From RGIG3009 sp964390295 (GTDB lineage: Bacteria; Bacillota; Clostridia; Oscillospirales; Acutalibacteraceae): 64,000 nucleotides of DNA. The position numbers and the translations under genes were made by a program. The notes under the pieces were generated by a model. It saw only the letters and a list, made by a program, of their open reading frames with translations. It was not told where the DNA came from and searched no databases. The stretch is taken from NCBI GenBank assembly GCA_964390295.1, contig CAYMHR010000002.1, forward strand, positions 34,724 to 98,723. The letters run 5' to 3'. Every line of letters starts with the position of its first letter. Positions within the stretch are counted from its first letter, which is position 1. Positions 17,174 to 23,430 of the stretch are shown here, piece after piece.

Positions 17174-18259
17174 TTACGCGTTGGCCGCTTCAAACGCCTT
17201 CATAAATTCGACCAGCTTTTCAACGCCTTCCACCGGCATGGCGTTGTAAATGGAAGCGCGCATACCACCGACCGAGCGGTGACCCTTCAGATTAACGAAA
17301 CCGGCCGCAGCCGCTTCCTTCACGAACTTGGCATCCAGCTCTTCATTGCCGGTCACGAACGGAATGTTCATCAGCGAGCGATCCTGCTTTTCCACCGTGC
17401 CGCGGAACAGCTTGGAGGAATCCAGGAAGTCATACAGCAGGGCGGCTTTCTTTTCGTTGATAGCCTTCATGTTTTCCAAACCGCCGATTTCGTCGCGCAG
17501 CCACTCCAGCACCAGCTTGCAGATGTAAATGGAATAGCAGGGCGGCGTGTTGTACATCGAACCGTTGTCGGCGTGGATGCTGTACTTGAACATCGTCGGC
17601 GTGCTCTCCTGTGCCTCACCGATCAAATCCTCACGAACGATCACCACAGTCAGGCCGGCCGGACCCATGTTCTTTTGTGCACCGGCATACAGCAGACCGA
17701 AGCGGGAAACGTCGATCGGCTCGGACAAAATGCAGGACGACACGTCCGCCACCAGCGGCACGCTGCCCGTTTCCGGCAACGTGGTATACTTGGTACCGTA
17801 GATGGTGTTGTTCATGCAAATGTGGAAATAATCCGCATCGGCGGTAAAATCCGCTTCGTTCCACGCCGGAATATAAGAGAACGTCTTATCCTTGGAGCTG
17901 GCAATCACCTTGGTCTCACCGTAGCGAGATGCCTCCTGATAGGCTTTGTTCGCCCACTGGCCGGTGATGATAAAATCTGCCTTGCCGCTCTTGGTCATCA
18001 GGTTCAACGGGATCATCGCGAATTGAGACGATGCGCCACCCTGCAAAAACAGCACCTTATAGTTATCGGGAATGTTCATCACTTCACGCAGGAGTGCTTC
18101 ACATTCCTTAATGATTGCATCGTAGGTTTTCGATCGATGGGACATCTCCATCACGGATTGACCGGAGCCCTGATAATCCATCATTTCTTCTGCCGCACGA
18201 CGCAACACGCTTTCCGGCAGCACCGAGGGGCCCGCGGAAAAATTGTACACTCTTGCCAT
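17174..18259 (-). CDS. serC: Phosphoserine aminotransferase
   Basis: 361 residues, standard length. N-terminal NFSAGPSVLPESVL, the PLP lysine in AGAQKNMGPAG, and the C-terminal GHRSVGGMRASIYNAMP phosphate-binding region. Converts 3-phosphohydroxypyruvate to phosphoserine. First gene of a serC-serA operon with its own promoter at 18302-18330. Confidence 0.96.
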   Translation of the reverse strand: MARVYNFSAGPSVLPESVLRRAAEEMMDYQGSGQSVMEMSHRSKTYDAIIKECEALLREVMNIPDNYKVLFLQGGASSQFAMIPLNLMTKSGKADFIITGQWANKAYQEASRYGETKVIASSKDKTFSYIPAWNEADFTADADYFHICMNNTIYGTKYTTLPETGSVPLVADVSSCILSEPIDVSRFGLLYAGAQKNMGPAGLTVVIVREDLIGEAQESTPTMFKYSIHADNGSMYNTPPCYSIYICKLVLEWLRDEIGGLENMKAINEKKAALLYDFLDSSKLFRGTVEKQDRSLMNIPFVTGNEELDAKFVKEAAAAGFVNLKGHRSVGGMRASIYNAMPVEGVEKLVEFMKAFEAANA

Positions 18260-18301
18260 GGTTGATTCCTCCTGTATACGATAAAATTATGCTTACTGAT
18301 T

Positions 18302-18330
18302 ATTTTACTCCTTTTCTTTTCAATAGTCAA
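18302..18330 (-). promoter_or_regulatory. serC-serA promoter
   Basis: The minus strand reads TTGACT (18330-18325), 17 bases, TAAAAT (18307-18302). It is followed by GGAGGAATC before the serC start. Confidence 0.65.
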
Positions 18331-18368
18331 CCGCTTTTCACGAATTCCGCAATTTTCATCACCGTGTC

Positions 18369-18397
18369 TTGCATATTTTTTTCAGAGCCGCTATAAT
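18369..18397 (+). promoter_or_regulatory. Promoter of the hydrogenase-like sensor operon
   Basis: TTGCAT (18369-18374), 17 bases, consensus TATAAT (18392-18397), 32 bases before the first DRTGG start. Confidence 0.7.
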
Positions 18398-18429
18398 GAA
18401 AGTATACCACACCGAAAGGATGATTCACT

Positions 18430-18774
18430 ATGACCATCGCGGACGTTCAATCCATTCTAAACGCCAAGCTGCACTGCGGCTCCTCGCTGGAGGCCGACGT
18501 TCACAACGCCTGTGGCAGCGACATGATGAGCGACGTGCTCGCCTTTGTTAAAGAACAGTCAGTACTGCTGACCGGCCTTGTCAACACGCAAGTCGTTCGC
18601 ACCGCGGAAATGATGGACATGGTATGCATCGTTTTTGTTCGCGGCAAGGAGCCAACCCCCGAAATGATCACCTTGGCAGAGGAGCGCGGCATGGTGCTGA
18701 TGACCACGCCACTGCGGATGTTTACCGCCTGCGGTCTGCTGTACCAAAGCGGGCTGACCGGCGGCGACGTTTAA
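18430..18774 (+). CDS. DRTGG-domain protein 1
   Basis: 114 residues made almost wholly of one DRTGG-like domain (LLTGLVNTQVVRTAEMMDM; IVFVRGKEPTPEMITLAEERG). The domain is named from the regulatory part of HPrK and CBS-associated proteins and probably binds a small ligand. First gene of an operon of DRTGG, HATPase, hydrogenase-like Fe-S protein, DRTGG and PHP, an order seen in many Clostridia. A sensory or regulatory role is inferred from context. Confidence 0.82.
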   Translation: MTIADVQSILNAKLHCGSSLEADVHNACGSDMMSDVLAFVKEQSVLLTGLVNTQVVRTAEMMDMVCIVFVRGKEPTPEMITLAEERGMVLMTTPLRMFTACGLLYQSGLTGGDV

Positions 18775-18800
18775 CGCCCGCGAAAGGCTGGTGAAACGCT

Positions 18801-19226
18801 TTGAGCATCAACTTGCATTATGAAGTCCCCGGCGACGACTTTACCCGCGCCGGAGAGGCCTCCGGTGCTGTTAAGGGAAAGCTGAAGCAGCTCGGCTTCC
18901 CGGCAGACGTCATCCGTCGCATCGCCATCGCCATGTATGAGGGCGAGATCAACATGGTCATCCACGCCGGCGGCGGCACTGCCGACGTGGCCGTAGAACC
19001 CGACTGCGTTCGCATCACGCTGACCGACCACGGCCCCGGCATCCCCAATTTGGAGCTTGCCATGCAGGAGGGCTGGTCTACCGCCACCGAAACCGTCCGC
19101 AATCTCGGCTTCGGTGCCGGCATGGGACTGCCCAACATCAAGAAATACTCCGATTCTCTGGATATCGACACCGCTCCCGGCAAGGGAACCGTTATGCGGA
19201 TCACGGTATTCGTGAATCACACGTAA
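18801..19226 (+). CDS. Anti-sigma-factor-like ATP-binding protein (HATPase_c)
   Basis: 141 residues, TTG start at 18801. GHKL ATPase motifs: N-box around Asn51 (YEGEINMVIHA), G1 box DHGPG at 76-80, G2 box GFGAGMGLPNIKK at 103-115. Resembles the SpoIIAB/RsbW kinase fold without a sensor domain, so it could phosphorylate an anti-anti-sigma-like partner or simply bind ATP. No such partner is encoded beside it. Sits 12 bases before the hydrogenase-like gene. Confidence 0.85.
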   Translation: MSINLHYEVPGDDFTRAGEASGAVKGKLKQLGFPADVIRRIAIAMYEGEINMVIHAGGGTADVAVEPDCVRITLTDHGPGIPNLELAMQEGWSTATETVRNLGFGAGMGLPNIKKYSDSLDIDTAPGKGTVMRITVFVNHT

Positions 19227-19238
19227 GGAGGCCGCTTC

Positions 19239-20516
19239 ATGGAACGCTTTGTGCACTCCGTAACGCTGGATAAAGACAAATGCGTGGGCTGTACCAACTG
19301 CATCAAGCATTGCCCCACACAGGCGATTCGTGTGCGCGACGGCAAGGCGACGATCATTACCGCCCGTTGCATCGACTGCGGCGAGTGTATCCGCGTGTGC
19401 CCTCACCGCGCCAAAAAAGCACGCCACGATTCCCTGTCCCAGCTTGCCGATTTTTCGTATACCGTTGCCCTGCCGGCACCGTCGCTGTACGGGCAGTTTC
19501 GCAACCTCGACGACGTTGACGTCATCCTCTCCGGCTTGCTGGAGTTGGGCTTTACCGAGGTGTTCGAGGTCTCCCGCGGTGCTGAAATCGTCTCCGACGT
19601 CACACGCCAGTTGTTGGCGGACGGAAAGCTGAAAAAACCCGTCATCAGCTCGGCATGCCCCGCCGTCGTGCGACTCATTCAGGTGCGCTTTCCCGAACTG
19701 TGCGACCACGTTCTGCCGATCAAATCTCCCATGGAAGTCTCGGCGGCACTGGCGCGTCAGCGCGTGATGGCGCGCACCGGGTTGGCCGCCGATCAAATCG
19801 GCATCTTTTTTCTGTCACCCTGTCCTGCCAAATACACCGACGCGCACGCGCCTCTCGGCATGCCGCGCTCCCAGGTGGATGGGGTGCTGGCAATCAGCGA
19901 TATTTACCCGGCCCTGTTAAACAAAATGAACAAGCTGGAACACGTAGAACCGCTGTCACACTCCGGCTTGATCGGTGTCAGCTGGTCGTTTATCGGTGGC
20001 GAAGCCGCCGGAACGCTCAACGAAAACCACCTTTCCGCCGACGGCATCCAAAACGTCATCCGCGTACTGGAGGACCTGGAGGACGAGCGCTTCACCGACC
20101 TGGATTTTATCGAGCTGAACGCCTGCGCCGGCGGTTGTGTCGGTGGCGTGTTCACCACCGAAAACGGCTACGTCGCGCGCGCACGCATCAAGCACCTTCG
20201 CAAATACATGCCCGTCTCCTGCAATCGCGCCGACGAAGCCGGCGAGCTGTCATCGCTCTATTGGTCACAGCCATTGGTGGAAAATCCGGCGCTTCGGCTG
20301 GCGGAAAATGTGTTTGACGCGATGCGTCTGATGCAACGGGCCGACGCCATTGCCGAAACGCTTCCCAAGCTGGATTGCGGCTCCTGCGGTGCCCCCTCCT
20401 GTCATGCGCTGGCGGAGGACGTCGCGCTGGGGCTCGCCAACGAGGACGACTGCATTTTCCGTATGCGTCAGCGCCTACACGATGAAACCGGAGGTGAACA
20501 CCATGACCGTTCGTGA
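19239..20516 (+). CDS. [FeFe]-hydrogenase-like sensor protein
   Basis: 425 residues. Two [4Fe-4S] ferredoxin motifs (Cys15/18/21/25 and Cys44/47/50/54) precede an H-domain. The four H-cluster cysteines are present: Cys140 in SSACPA, Cys195 in SPCPAK with Lys198, and Cys296 and Cys300 in ELNACAGGCVGG. The proton-relay cysteine of the catalytic motif TSCCP is Ala139 here, as described for sensory group C enzymes such as HydS. A C-terminal Fe-S domain (Cys380, Cys383, Cys388, Cys405) follows. Cytosolic. It probably senses H2 or redox state instead of turning over H2 fast. Confidence 0.9.
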   Translation: MERFVHSVTLDKDKCVGCTNCIKHCPTQAIRVRDGKATIITARCIDCGECIRVCPHRAKKARHDSLSQLADFSYTVALPAPSLYGQFRNLDDVDVILSGLLELGFTEVFEVSRGAEIVSDVTRQLLADGKLKKPVISSACPAVVRLIQVRFPELCDHVLPIKSPMEVSAALARQRVMARTGLAADQIGIFFLSPCPAKYTDAHAPLGMPRSQVDGVLAISDIYPALLNKMNKLEHVEPLSHSGLIGVSWSFIGGEAAGTLNENHLSADGIQNVIRVLEDLEDERFTDLDFIELNACAGGCVGGVFTTENGYVARARIKHLRKYMPVSCNRADEAGELSSLYWSQPLVENPALRLAENVFDAMRLMQRADAIAETLPKLDCGSCGAPSCHALAEDVALGLANEDDCIFRMRQRLHDETGGEHHDRS

Positions 20517-20829
20517 CCTGATCGCTCCGCTGGAGCTGGAAGTGCTGTGCGAAGGCAAGCTCGACCGCCCCGTTGCCGGCGGCTACTGCGGTGACCTGTT
20601 AAGCTGGGTTATGGGCCGCGCCCCGTCGGGCCACGCCTGGTTCAGCGTCATGGGCAACGTCAACGCCATCGCCGTGTGCGTGCTGGCCGACCTGCCCTGT
20701 CTTATTCTATGCGAAAACGCCGCCTGTGATGAAGCTGCGCTGACGCGCGCCGCCACCGAGGGGGTTTCCGTGCTCCGCAGTCGCCGCGACGCCTACACGT
20801 TGGCCGTCGCGCTGTCCCGTCTGCTGTAA
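20503..20829 (+). CDS. DRTGG-domain protein 2
   Basis: 108 residues from ATG 20503 behind GGAGGTGAAC, overlapping the hydrogenase-like gene by 14 bases. It has the same small-domain size as the first DRTGG protein but low identity (VAGGYCGDLLSWVMGRAPSGHAWFSV). The two may form a hetero-oligomer; that is inference. Cys residues in NAACDEAAL are not conserved with the first copy. Confidence 0.78.
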   Translation: MTVRDLIAPLELEVLCEGKLDRPVAGGYCGDLLSWVMGRAPSGHAWFSVMGNVNAIAVCVLADLPCLILCENAACDEAALTRAATEGVSVLRSRRDAYTLAVALSRLL

Positions 20830-20851
20830 TCCGCGCGAAAGGAGAGATTCC

Positions 20852-21586
20852 GTGAGGCTGTACTACGATCTTCATCTGCACTCCTGTCTCTCTCCCTGCG
20901 GCGACGACGATATGACCCCTCACGACCTGGTGCAAATGGCGGCCCTGCTGGGGCTGAACGCCATCGCCCTGACCGACCACAACACCTGCGGCAACTGCCC
21001 GGCGGCAGCCGAAGTCGCCCGTGAGCTGGGCTTGCTGTTTTTGCCCGGCATGGAGCTGTGCACCGCCGAAGAAGCGCACGTGGTCTGCTTGTTTCCCTCG
21101 GTGGAGCAGGCGCTCGTCTTTGAATCGATCGTTCGCCCCACTCTGCCGCCGGTTTCCAATCGTCCCGATATTTTTGGAGAACAGGTGATTCGTAACGCCG
21201 CCGACGAACCGATCGGCACACATCCGACGTTGCTCACCATCGCCTCCGGCATCAGCGTGGATCAGGTGGCCGGACTGGCGCGTGCCCACGGCGGCACCGC
21301 ATTTCCGGCGCACGTCGATCGTCCCTCCTACAGCGTCATCGCCTCACTCGGCACGGTGCCGGAAGTCGGCTTTACTTCCGCCGAGATCAGCGCTTCCGGC
21401 GATCCGGTGGCGTTGTGCCAACGGCACCCAGTGCTGAACGGACTTCCGCTGTTGCTCAATTCCGACGCGCATCGGCTGGAGGATATTGCCGAGCCGCGCG
21501 CCTGGCTGGAGCTGTCGGAAGCGACTCCTGCCGCCCTGATTGCGGCATTGAACGGCACGTATCCCTGCGGCTGGTCCCGTGGCTGA
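20852..21586 (+). CDS. PHP-domain metal-dependent hydrolase
   Basis: 244 residues from GTG 20852 behind AAAGGAGAG. PHP motifs HLH at residues 8-10, TDHNT at 41-45, Glu68 and His76, and a C-terminal SDAHRLEDI. A phosphoesterase, possibly acting on a nucleotide or phosphoprotein signal. Last gene of the hydrogenase-like operon, where PHP proteins recur in Clostridia. The substrate is unknown. Confidence 0.85.
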   Translation: MRLYYDLHLHSCLSPCGDDDMTPHDLVQMAALLGLNAIALTDHNTCGNCPAAAEVARELGLLFLPGMELCTAEEAHVVCLFPSVEQALVFESIVRPTLPPVSNRPDIFGEQVIRNAADEPIGTHPTLLTIASGISVDQVAGLARAHGGTAFPAHVDRPSYSVIASLGTVPEVGFTSAEISASGDPVALCQRHPVLNGLPLLLNSDAHRLEDIAEPRAWLELSEATPAALIAALNGTYPCGWSRG

Positions 21587-21615
21587 ACACCGCACAGCCG
21601 TGCGTTCTCAACTCG

Positions 21616-21664
21616 CCCTCTCAGTCACCTGCGGTGACAGCTCTCCCAGAGGGAGAGCCAAGGG
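21616..21664 (+). repeat. Two-hairpin repeat unit, forward
   Basis: Hairpin 1 is GTCACC-TGC-GGTGAC and hairpin 2 is GCTCTCCC-AGA-GGGAGAGC, framed by CCCTCTCA and CCAAGGG. Exact copies lie at 22230 and 27331. Confidence 0.9.
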
Positions 21665-21707
21665 GGTGCCATGACCGCAACCATTTTGTTCCACGCACCA
21701 GCCTATT

Positions 21708-21754
21708 CTCGGCTCCCCCTCTGGGGGAGCTGGCGGCGTAGCCGCCTGAGAGGG
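21708..21754 (-). repeat. Two-hairpin repeat unit, reverse
   Basis: Read on the minus strand it has the same design with different stems: hairpin 1 GGCGGC-TAC-GCCGCC and hairpin 2 GCTCCCCC-AGA-GGGGGAGC. Each stem change is matched on the other arm. Confidence 0.88.
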
Positions 21755-21822
21755 CATCGTGCAACGGAAAGCATCGACTTCGCGCGAATCAGTCACAATT
21801 CAGCGCCACGCACTGGCTTGTT

Positions 21823-21869
21823 CTCGGCTCTCCCTCTGGGAGAGCTGGCGGCGTAGCCGTCTGAGAGGG
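21823..21869 (-). repeat. Two-hairpin repeat unit, reverse, next to the DUF559 start
   Basis: Starts 115 bases after the previous reverse unit. Hairpin 2 is GCTCTCCC/GGGAGAGC. The plus-strand end GAGAGGG lies seven bases before the DUF559 ATG and serves as its Shine-Dalgarno. Confidence 0.88.
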
Positions 21870-21876
21870 TAAAACT

Positions 21877-22251
21877 ATGACCATACCAAAGAATAACCAT
21901 CAACTAGGGACTGCCCGAAAGCTCCGCAAAGCGATGACGCCCCACGAACGCAAGCTCTGGTATCTGTTTCTCCGCAAATATCCGGTGAAAATTTACAAAC
22001 AGCGAATCATCGGCAACTACGTCGTGGATTTTTACTGTGCCTCTGCCGGACTGGTCATTGAGCTGGACGGGTCACAGCATTATGACTCGCCGGGATTGAC
22101 CCACGATTCTGCACGCACGGCTTTTCTGAAATCGCTTGGGCTGGAGGTTCTGCGGTTTTCCAATCGGGAGATTGACAGCGACTTTCAAAGCGTATGCGAA
22201 CAAATTGATCTTACCATTCGCGATCGAGGCCCTCTCAGTCACCTGCGGTGA
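21877..22251 (+). CDS. DUF559 Vsr-like endonuclease
   Basis: 124 residues. The DUF559 core is present: MTPHERKLWYLFLR, then IIGNYVVDFYC with Asp51, and LVIELDGSQHY with Glu62, Asp64 and His68, plus VLRFSNREI. These residues match the PD-(D/E)xK-type active site of very-short-patch-repair-like nucleases. The ribosome-binding site GAGAGGG is the end of the upstream repeat unit, and the last six residues (PLSHLR) and the TGA stop are encoded by the downstream repeat unit. This suggests the gene and repeats move or evolve as one element. The target is unknown. Confidence 0.88.
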   Translation: MTIPKNNHQLGTARKLRKAMTPHERKLWYLFLRKYPVKIYKQRIIGNYVVDFYCASAGLVIELDGSQHYDSPGLTHDSARTAFLKSLGLEVLRFSNREIDSDFQSVCEQIDLTIRDRGPLSHLR

Positions 22252-22278
22252 CAGCTCTCCCAGAGGGAGAGCCAAGGG
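22230..22278 (+). repeat. Two-hairpin repeat unit, forward, supplies the DUF559 stop
   Basis: Exact copy of the unit at 21616. The codons for PLSHLR and TGA are read from its first 22 bases. Confidence 0.9.
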
Positions 22279-22321
22279 GGTGCCATGACCGCAACCATTT
22301 TGTTCCACGCACCAGCCTATT

Positions 22322-22368
22322 CTCGGCTCCCCCTCTGGGGGAGCTGGCGGCGTAGCCGCCTGAGAGGG
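22322..22368 (-). repeat. Two-hairpin repeat unit, reverse
   Basis: Exact copy of the unit at 21708; first member of the second 115-bp tandem series. Confidence 0.88.
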
Positions 22369-22436
22369 CATCGTGCAACGGAAAGCATCGACTTCGCGCG
22401 AATCAGTCACAATTCAGCGCCACGCACCGACTCATT

Positions 22437-22483
22437 CTCGGCTCCCCCTCTGGGGGAGCTGGCGGCGTAGCCGCCTGAGAGGG
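22437..22483 (-). repeat. Two-hairpin repeat unit, reverse
   Basis: 115 bases after the unit at 22322, with an identical 59-base spacer up to the assembly gap. Confidence 0.88.
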
Positions 22484-22542
22484 CATCGTGCAACGGAAAG
22501 CATCGACTTCGCGCGAATCAGTCACAATTCAGCGCCACGCAC

Positions 22543-22642
22543 NNNNNNNNNNNNNNNNNNNNNNNNNNNNNNNNNNNNNNNNNNNNNNNNNNNNNNNNNN
22601 NNNNNNNNNNNNNNNNNNNNNNNNNNNNNNNNNNNNNNNNNN
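22543..22642. other. Assembly gap of 100 N inside the repeat array
   Basis: Exactly 100 N, a usual placeholder length. GCCACGCAC stands on both sides (22534-22542 and 22643-22651). If those are joined, the next unit falls in register with the 115-base period, so the true gap could be zero or any number of 115-bp copies. Confidence 0.95.
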
Positions 22643-22660
22643 GCCACGCACTGGCTTGTT

Positions 22661-22707
22661 CTCGGCTCTCCCTCTGGGAGAGCTGGCGGCGTAGCCGCCT
22701 GAGAGGG
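22661..22707 (-). repeat. Two-hairpin repeat unit, reverse
   Basis: Last unit of the array, on the right side of the gap. Hairpin 2 is GCTCTCCC/GGGAGAGC as in the unit at 21823. Confidence 0.88.
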
Positions 22708-22718
22708 CGTCACAACCA

Positions 22719-22756
22719 AAAACCGCCCGGCTTCTATTCTGAAGCCGGGCGGTTTT
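22719..22756. terminator. Strong terminator after the CBM operon
   Basis: A 16-bp perfect stem (22719-22734 with 22741-22756) with a six-base loop, flanked by A and T runs. It ends the minus-strand operon that finishes at 22766. Confidence 0.9.
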
Positions 22757-22765
22757 ACTTTTGCT

Positions 22766-23191
22766 TTATTCCTCTGTCAGGGAGACGTTGCGGTAGAGCG
22801 TTTCACCCTTGTTCACACTGCTGAAATGGTCCATGCGGCGCAGGGTCCACTCCATGCGCGTCGGGGTTTCCGCCACGTCGCCGGTGGTAAAGTGAAACTC
22901 CTGCACGCGCCAGTCGTAGGTGCCGTGCGGAAGCTCGGTGGTGGCAATGCCCACCGTCCCCTCAGGCACGCGGTTGACGTGCAGCTCCGGGTAGCCCGGC
23001 TCCTCGTTCTTGTACTCGAAGCGGAAGCAATACGCCGTGTGCGGCTTCAACCGCACGTTAGCAACCACGTCGTAGCGTCCGGTCTCCGATTCCACGATCG
23101 GCTTGCCGTACTCCCAAAACTCAATGCCATAGCTTCCGTCGCGCCCGACCTTCACCGTCACGGTGGAATCCATGGCGATCGGTGCTTCCAT
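22766..23191 (-). CDS. Beta-sandwich protein, carbohydrate-binding-module-like
   Basis: 141 residues from ATG 23191 behind AAAGGAG; the open frame upstream has no start signal. No signal peptide. The segment GRYDVVANVRLKPHTAYCF followed by RVPEGTVGIATTELPHGTYDW resembles the jelly-roll domains of the 1257-residue surface protein encoded upstream in the same operon. It could be a cytosolic carbohydrate-binding domain or a degraded piece of a larger protein. No enzyme motif is visible. Confidence 0.65.
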   Translation of the reverse strand: MEAPIAMDSTVTVKVGRDGSYGIEFWEYGKPIVESETGRYDVVANVRLKPHTAYCFRFEYKNEEPGYPELHVNRVPEGTVGIATTELPHGTYDWRVQEFHFTTGDVAETPTRMEWTLRRMDHFSSVNKGETLYRNVSLTEE

Positions 23192-23239
23192 AGCGATTCT
23201 CCTTTCTCGCAGTCCCTTTGATCCGAAAAGCGGCAAAGT

Positions 23240-23264
23240 GCCCCGACGGATCTTCCGCCGGGGC
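23240..23264 (-). other. Intercistronic hairpin
   Basis: GCCCCG-A-CGGA-TCT-TCCG-C-CGGGGC, one A/C mismatch, between the 45-codon gene and the beta-sandwich gene. No T run on the minus strand, so probably a processing or stability element. Confidence 0.45.
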
Positions 23265-23278
23265 GCCTGTGTTAGCCG

Positions 23279-23416
23279 TTAAATTGAAAGGTTTTCGCTA
23301 TCGTCACTGTTGTCTTCCACAGTGGGTTCGCTCTGGATAACAGAAATGGCGATCGCCGCGTCAACGGTCAAGTTCATAACCTCCAAAAGGGGCTTTTGAT
23401 AGTTTTTTATATCCAA
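23279..23416 (-). CDS. 45-residue peptide of the KP-x-LEV type
   Basis: A short frame between the large surface protein and the beta-sandwich gene. The peptide reads DIKNYQKPLLEVMNLTVDAA and then AIAISVIQSEPTVEDNSDDS, ending ENLSI. The probable start is TTG 23416 behind GGAAGG; AGGAGG is only two bases away, so the start is unsure. Small Clostridia proteins beginning K-x-Y-x-KP-x-x-EV occur beside surface-protein and peptide-export loci and can look like RiPP precursors. No processing enzyme is encoded near it. Confidence 0.5.
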   Translation of the reverse strand: MDIKNYQKPLLEVMNLTVDAAIAISVIQSEPTVEDNSDDSENLSI

Positions 23417-23430
23417 TTCCTCCTTCCGAA

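Larger units (their letters stand above)
21616..21813 (+). repeat. 198-bp direct repeat, left copy (flanks the DUF559 gene)
   Basis: Identical by eye to 22230-22427, 614 bases apart in the same orientation. Each copy holds one forward and one reverse two-hairpin unit plus a spacer. The DUF559 gene and one further reverse unit lie between the copies. Confidence 0.9.
22230..22427 (+). repeat. 198-bp direct repeat, right copy
   Basis: Identical to 21616-21813. Its first bases overlap the 3' end of the DUF559 gene. Confidence 0.9.

Noticed and set aside
19239..20516. Catalytic bidirectional [FeFe] hydrogenase
   Set aside because: The proton-relay Cys is Ala, no HydB/HydC-type electron partner genes are adjacent, and the context is regulatory.
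21708..22707. CRISPR array
   Set aside because: Units are regularly spaced, but the spacers are identical to each other and no cas gene is near; this is a tandem repeat, not CRISPR.
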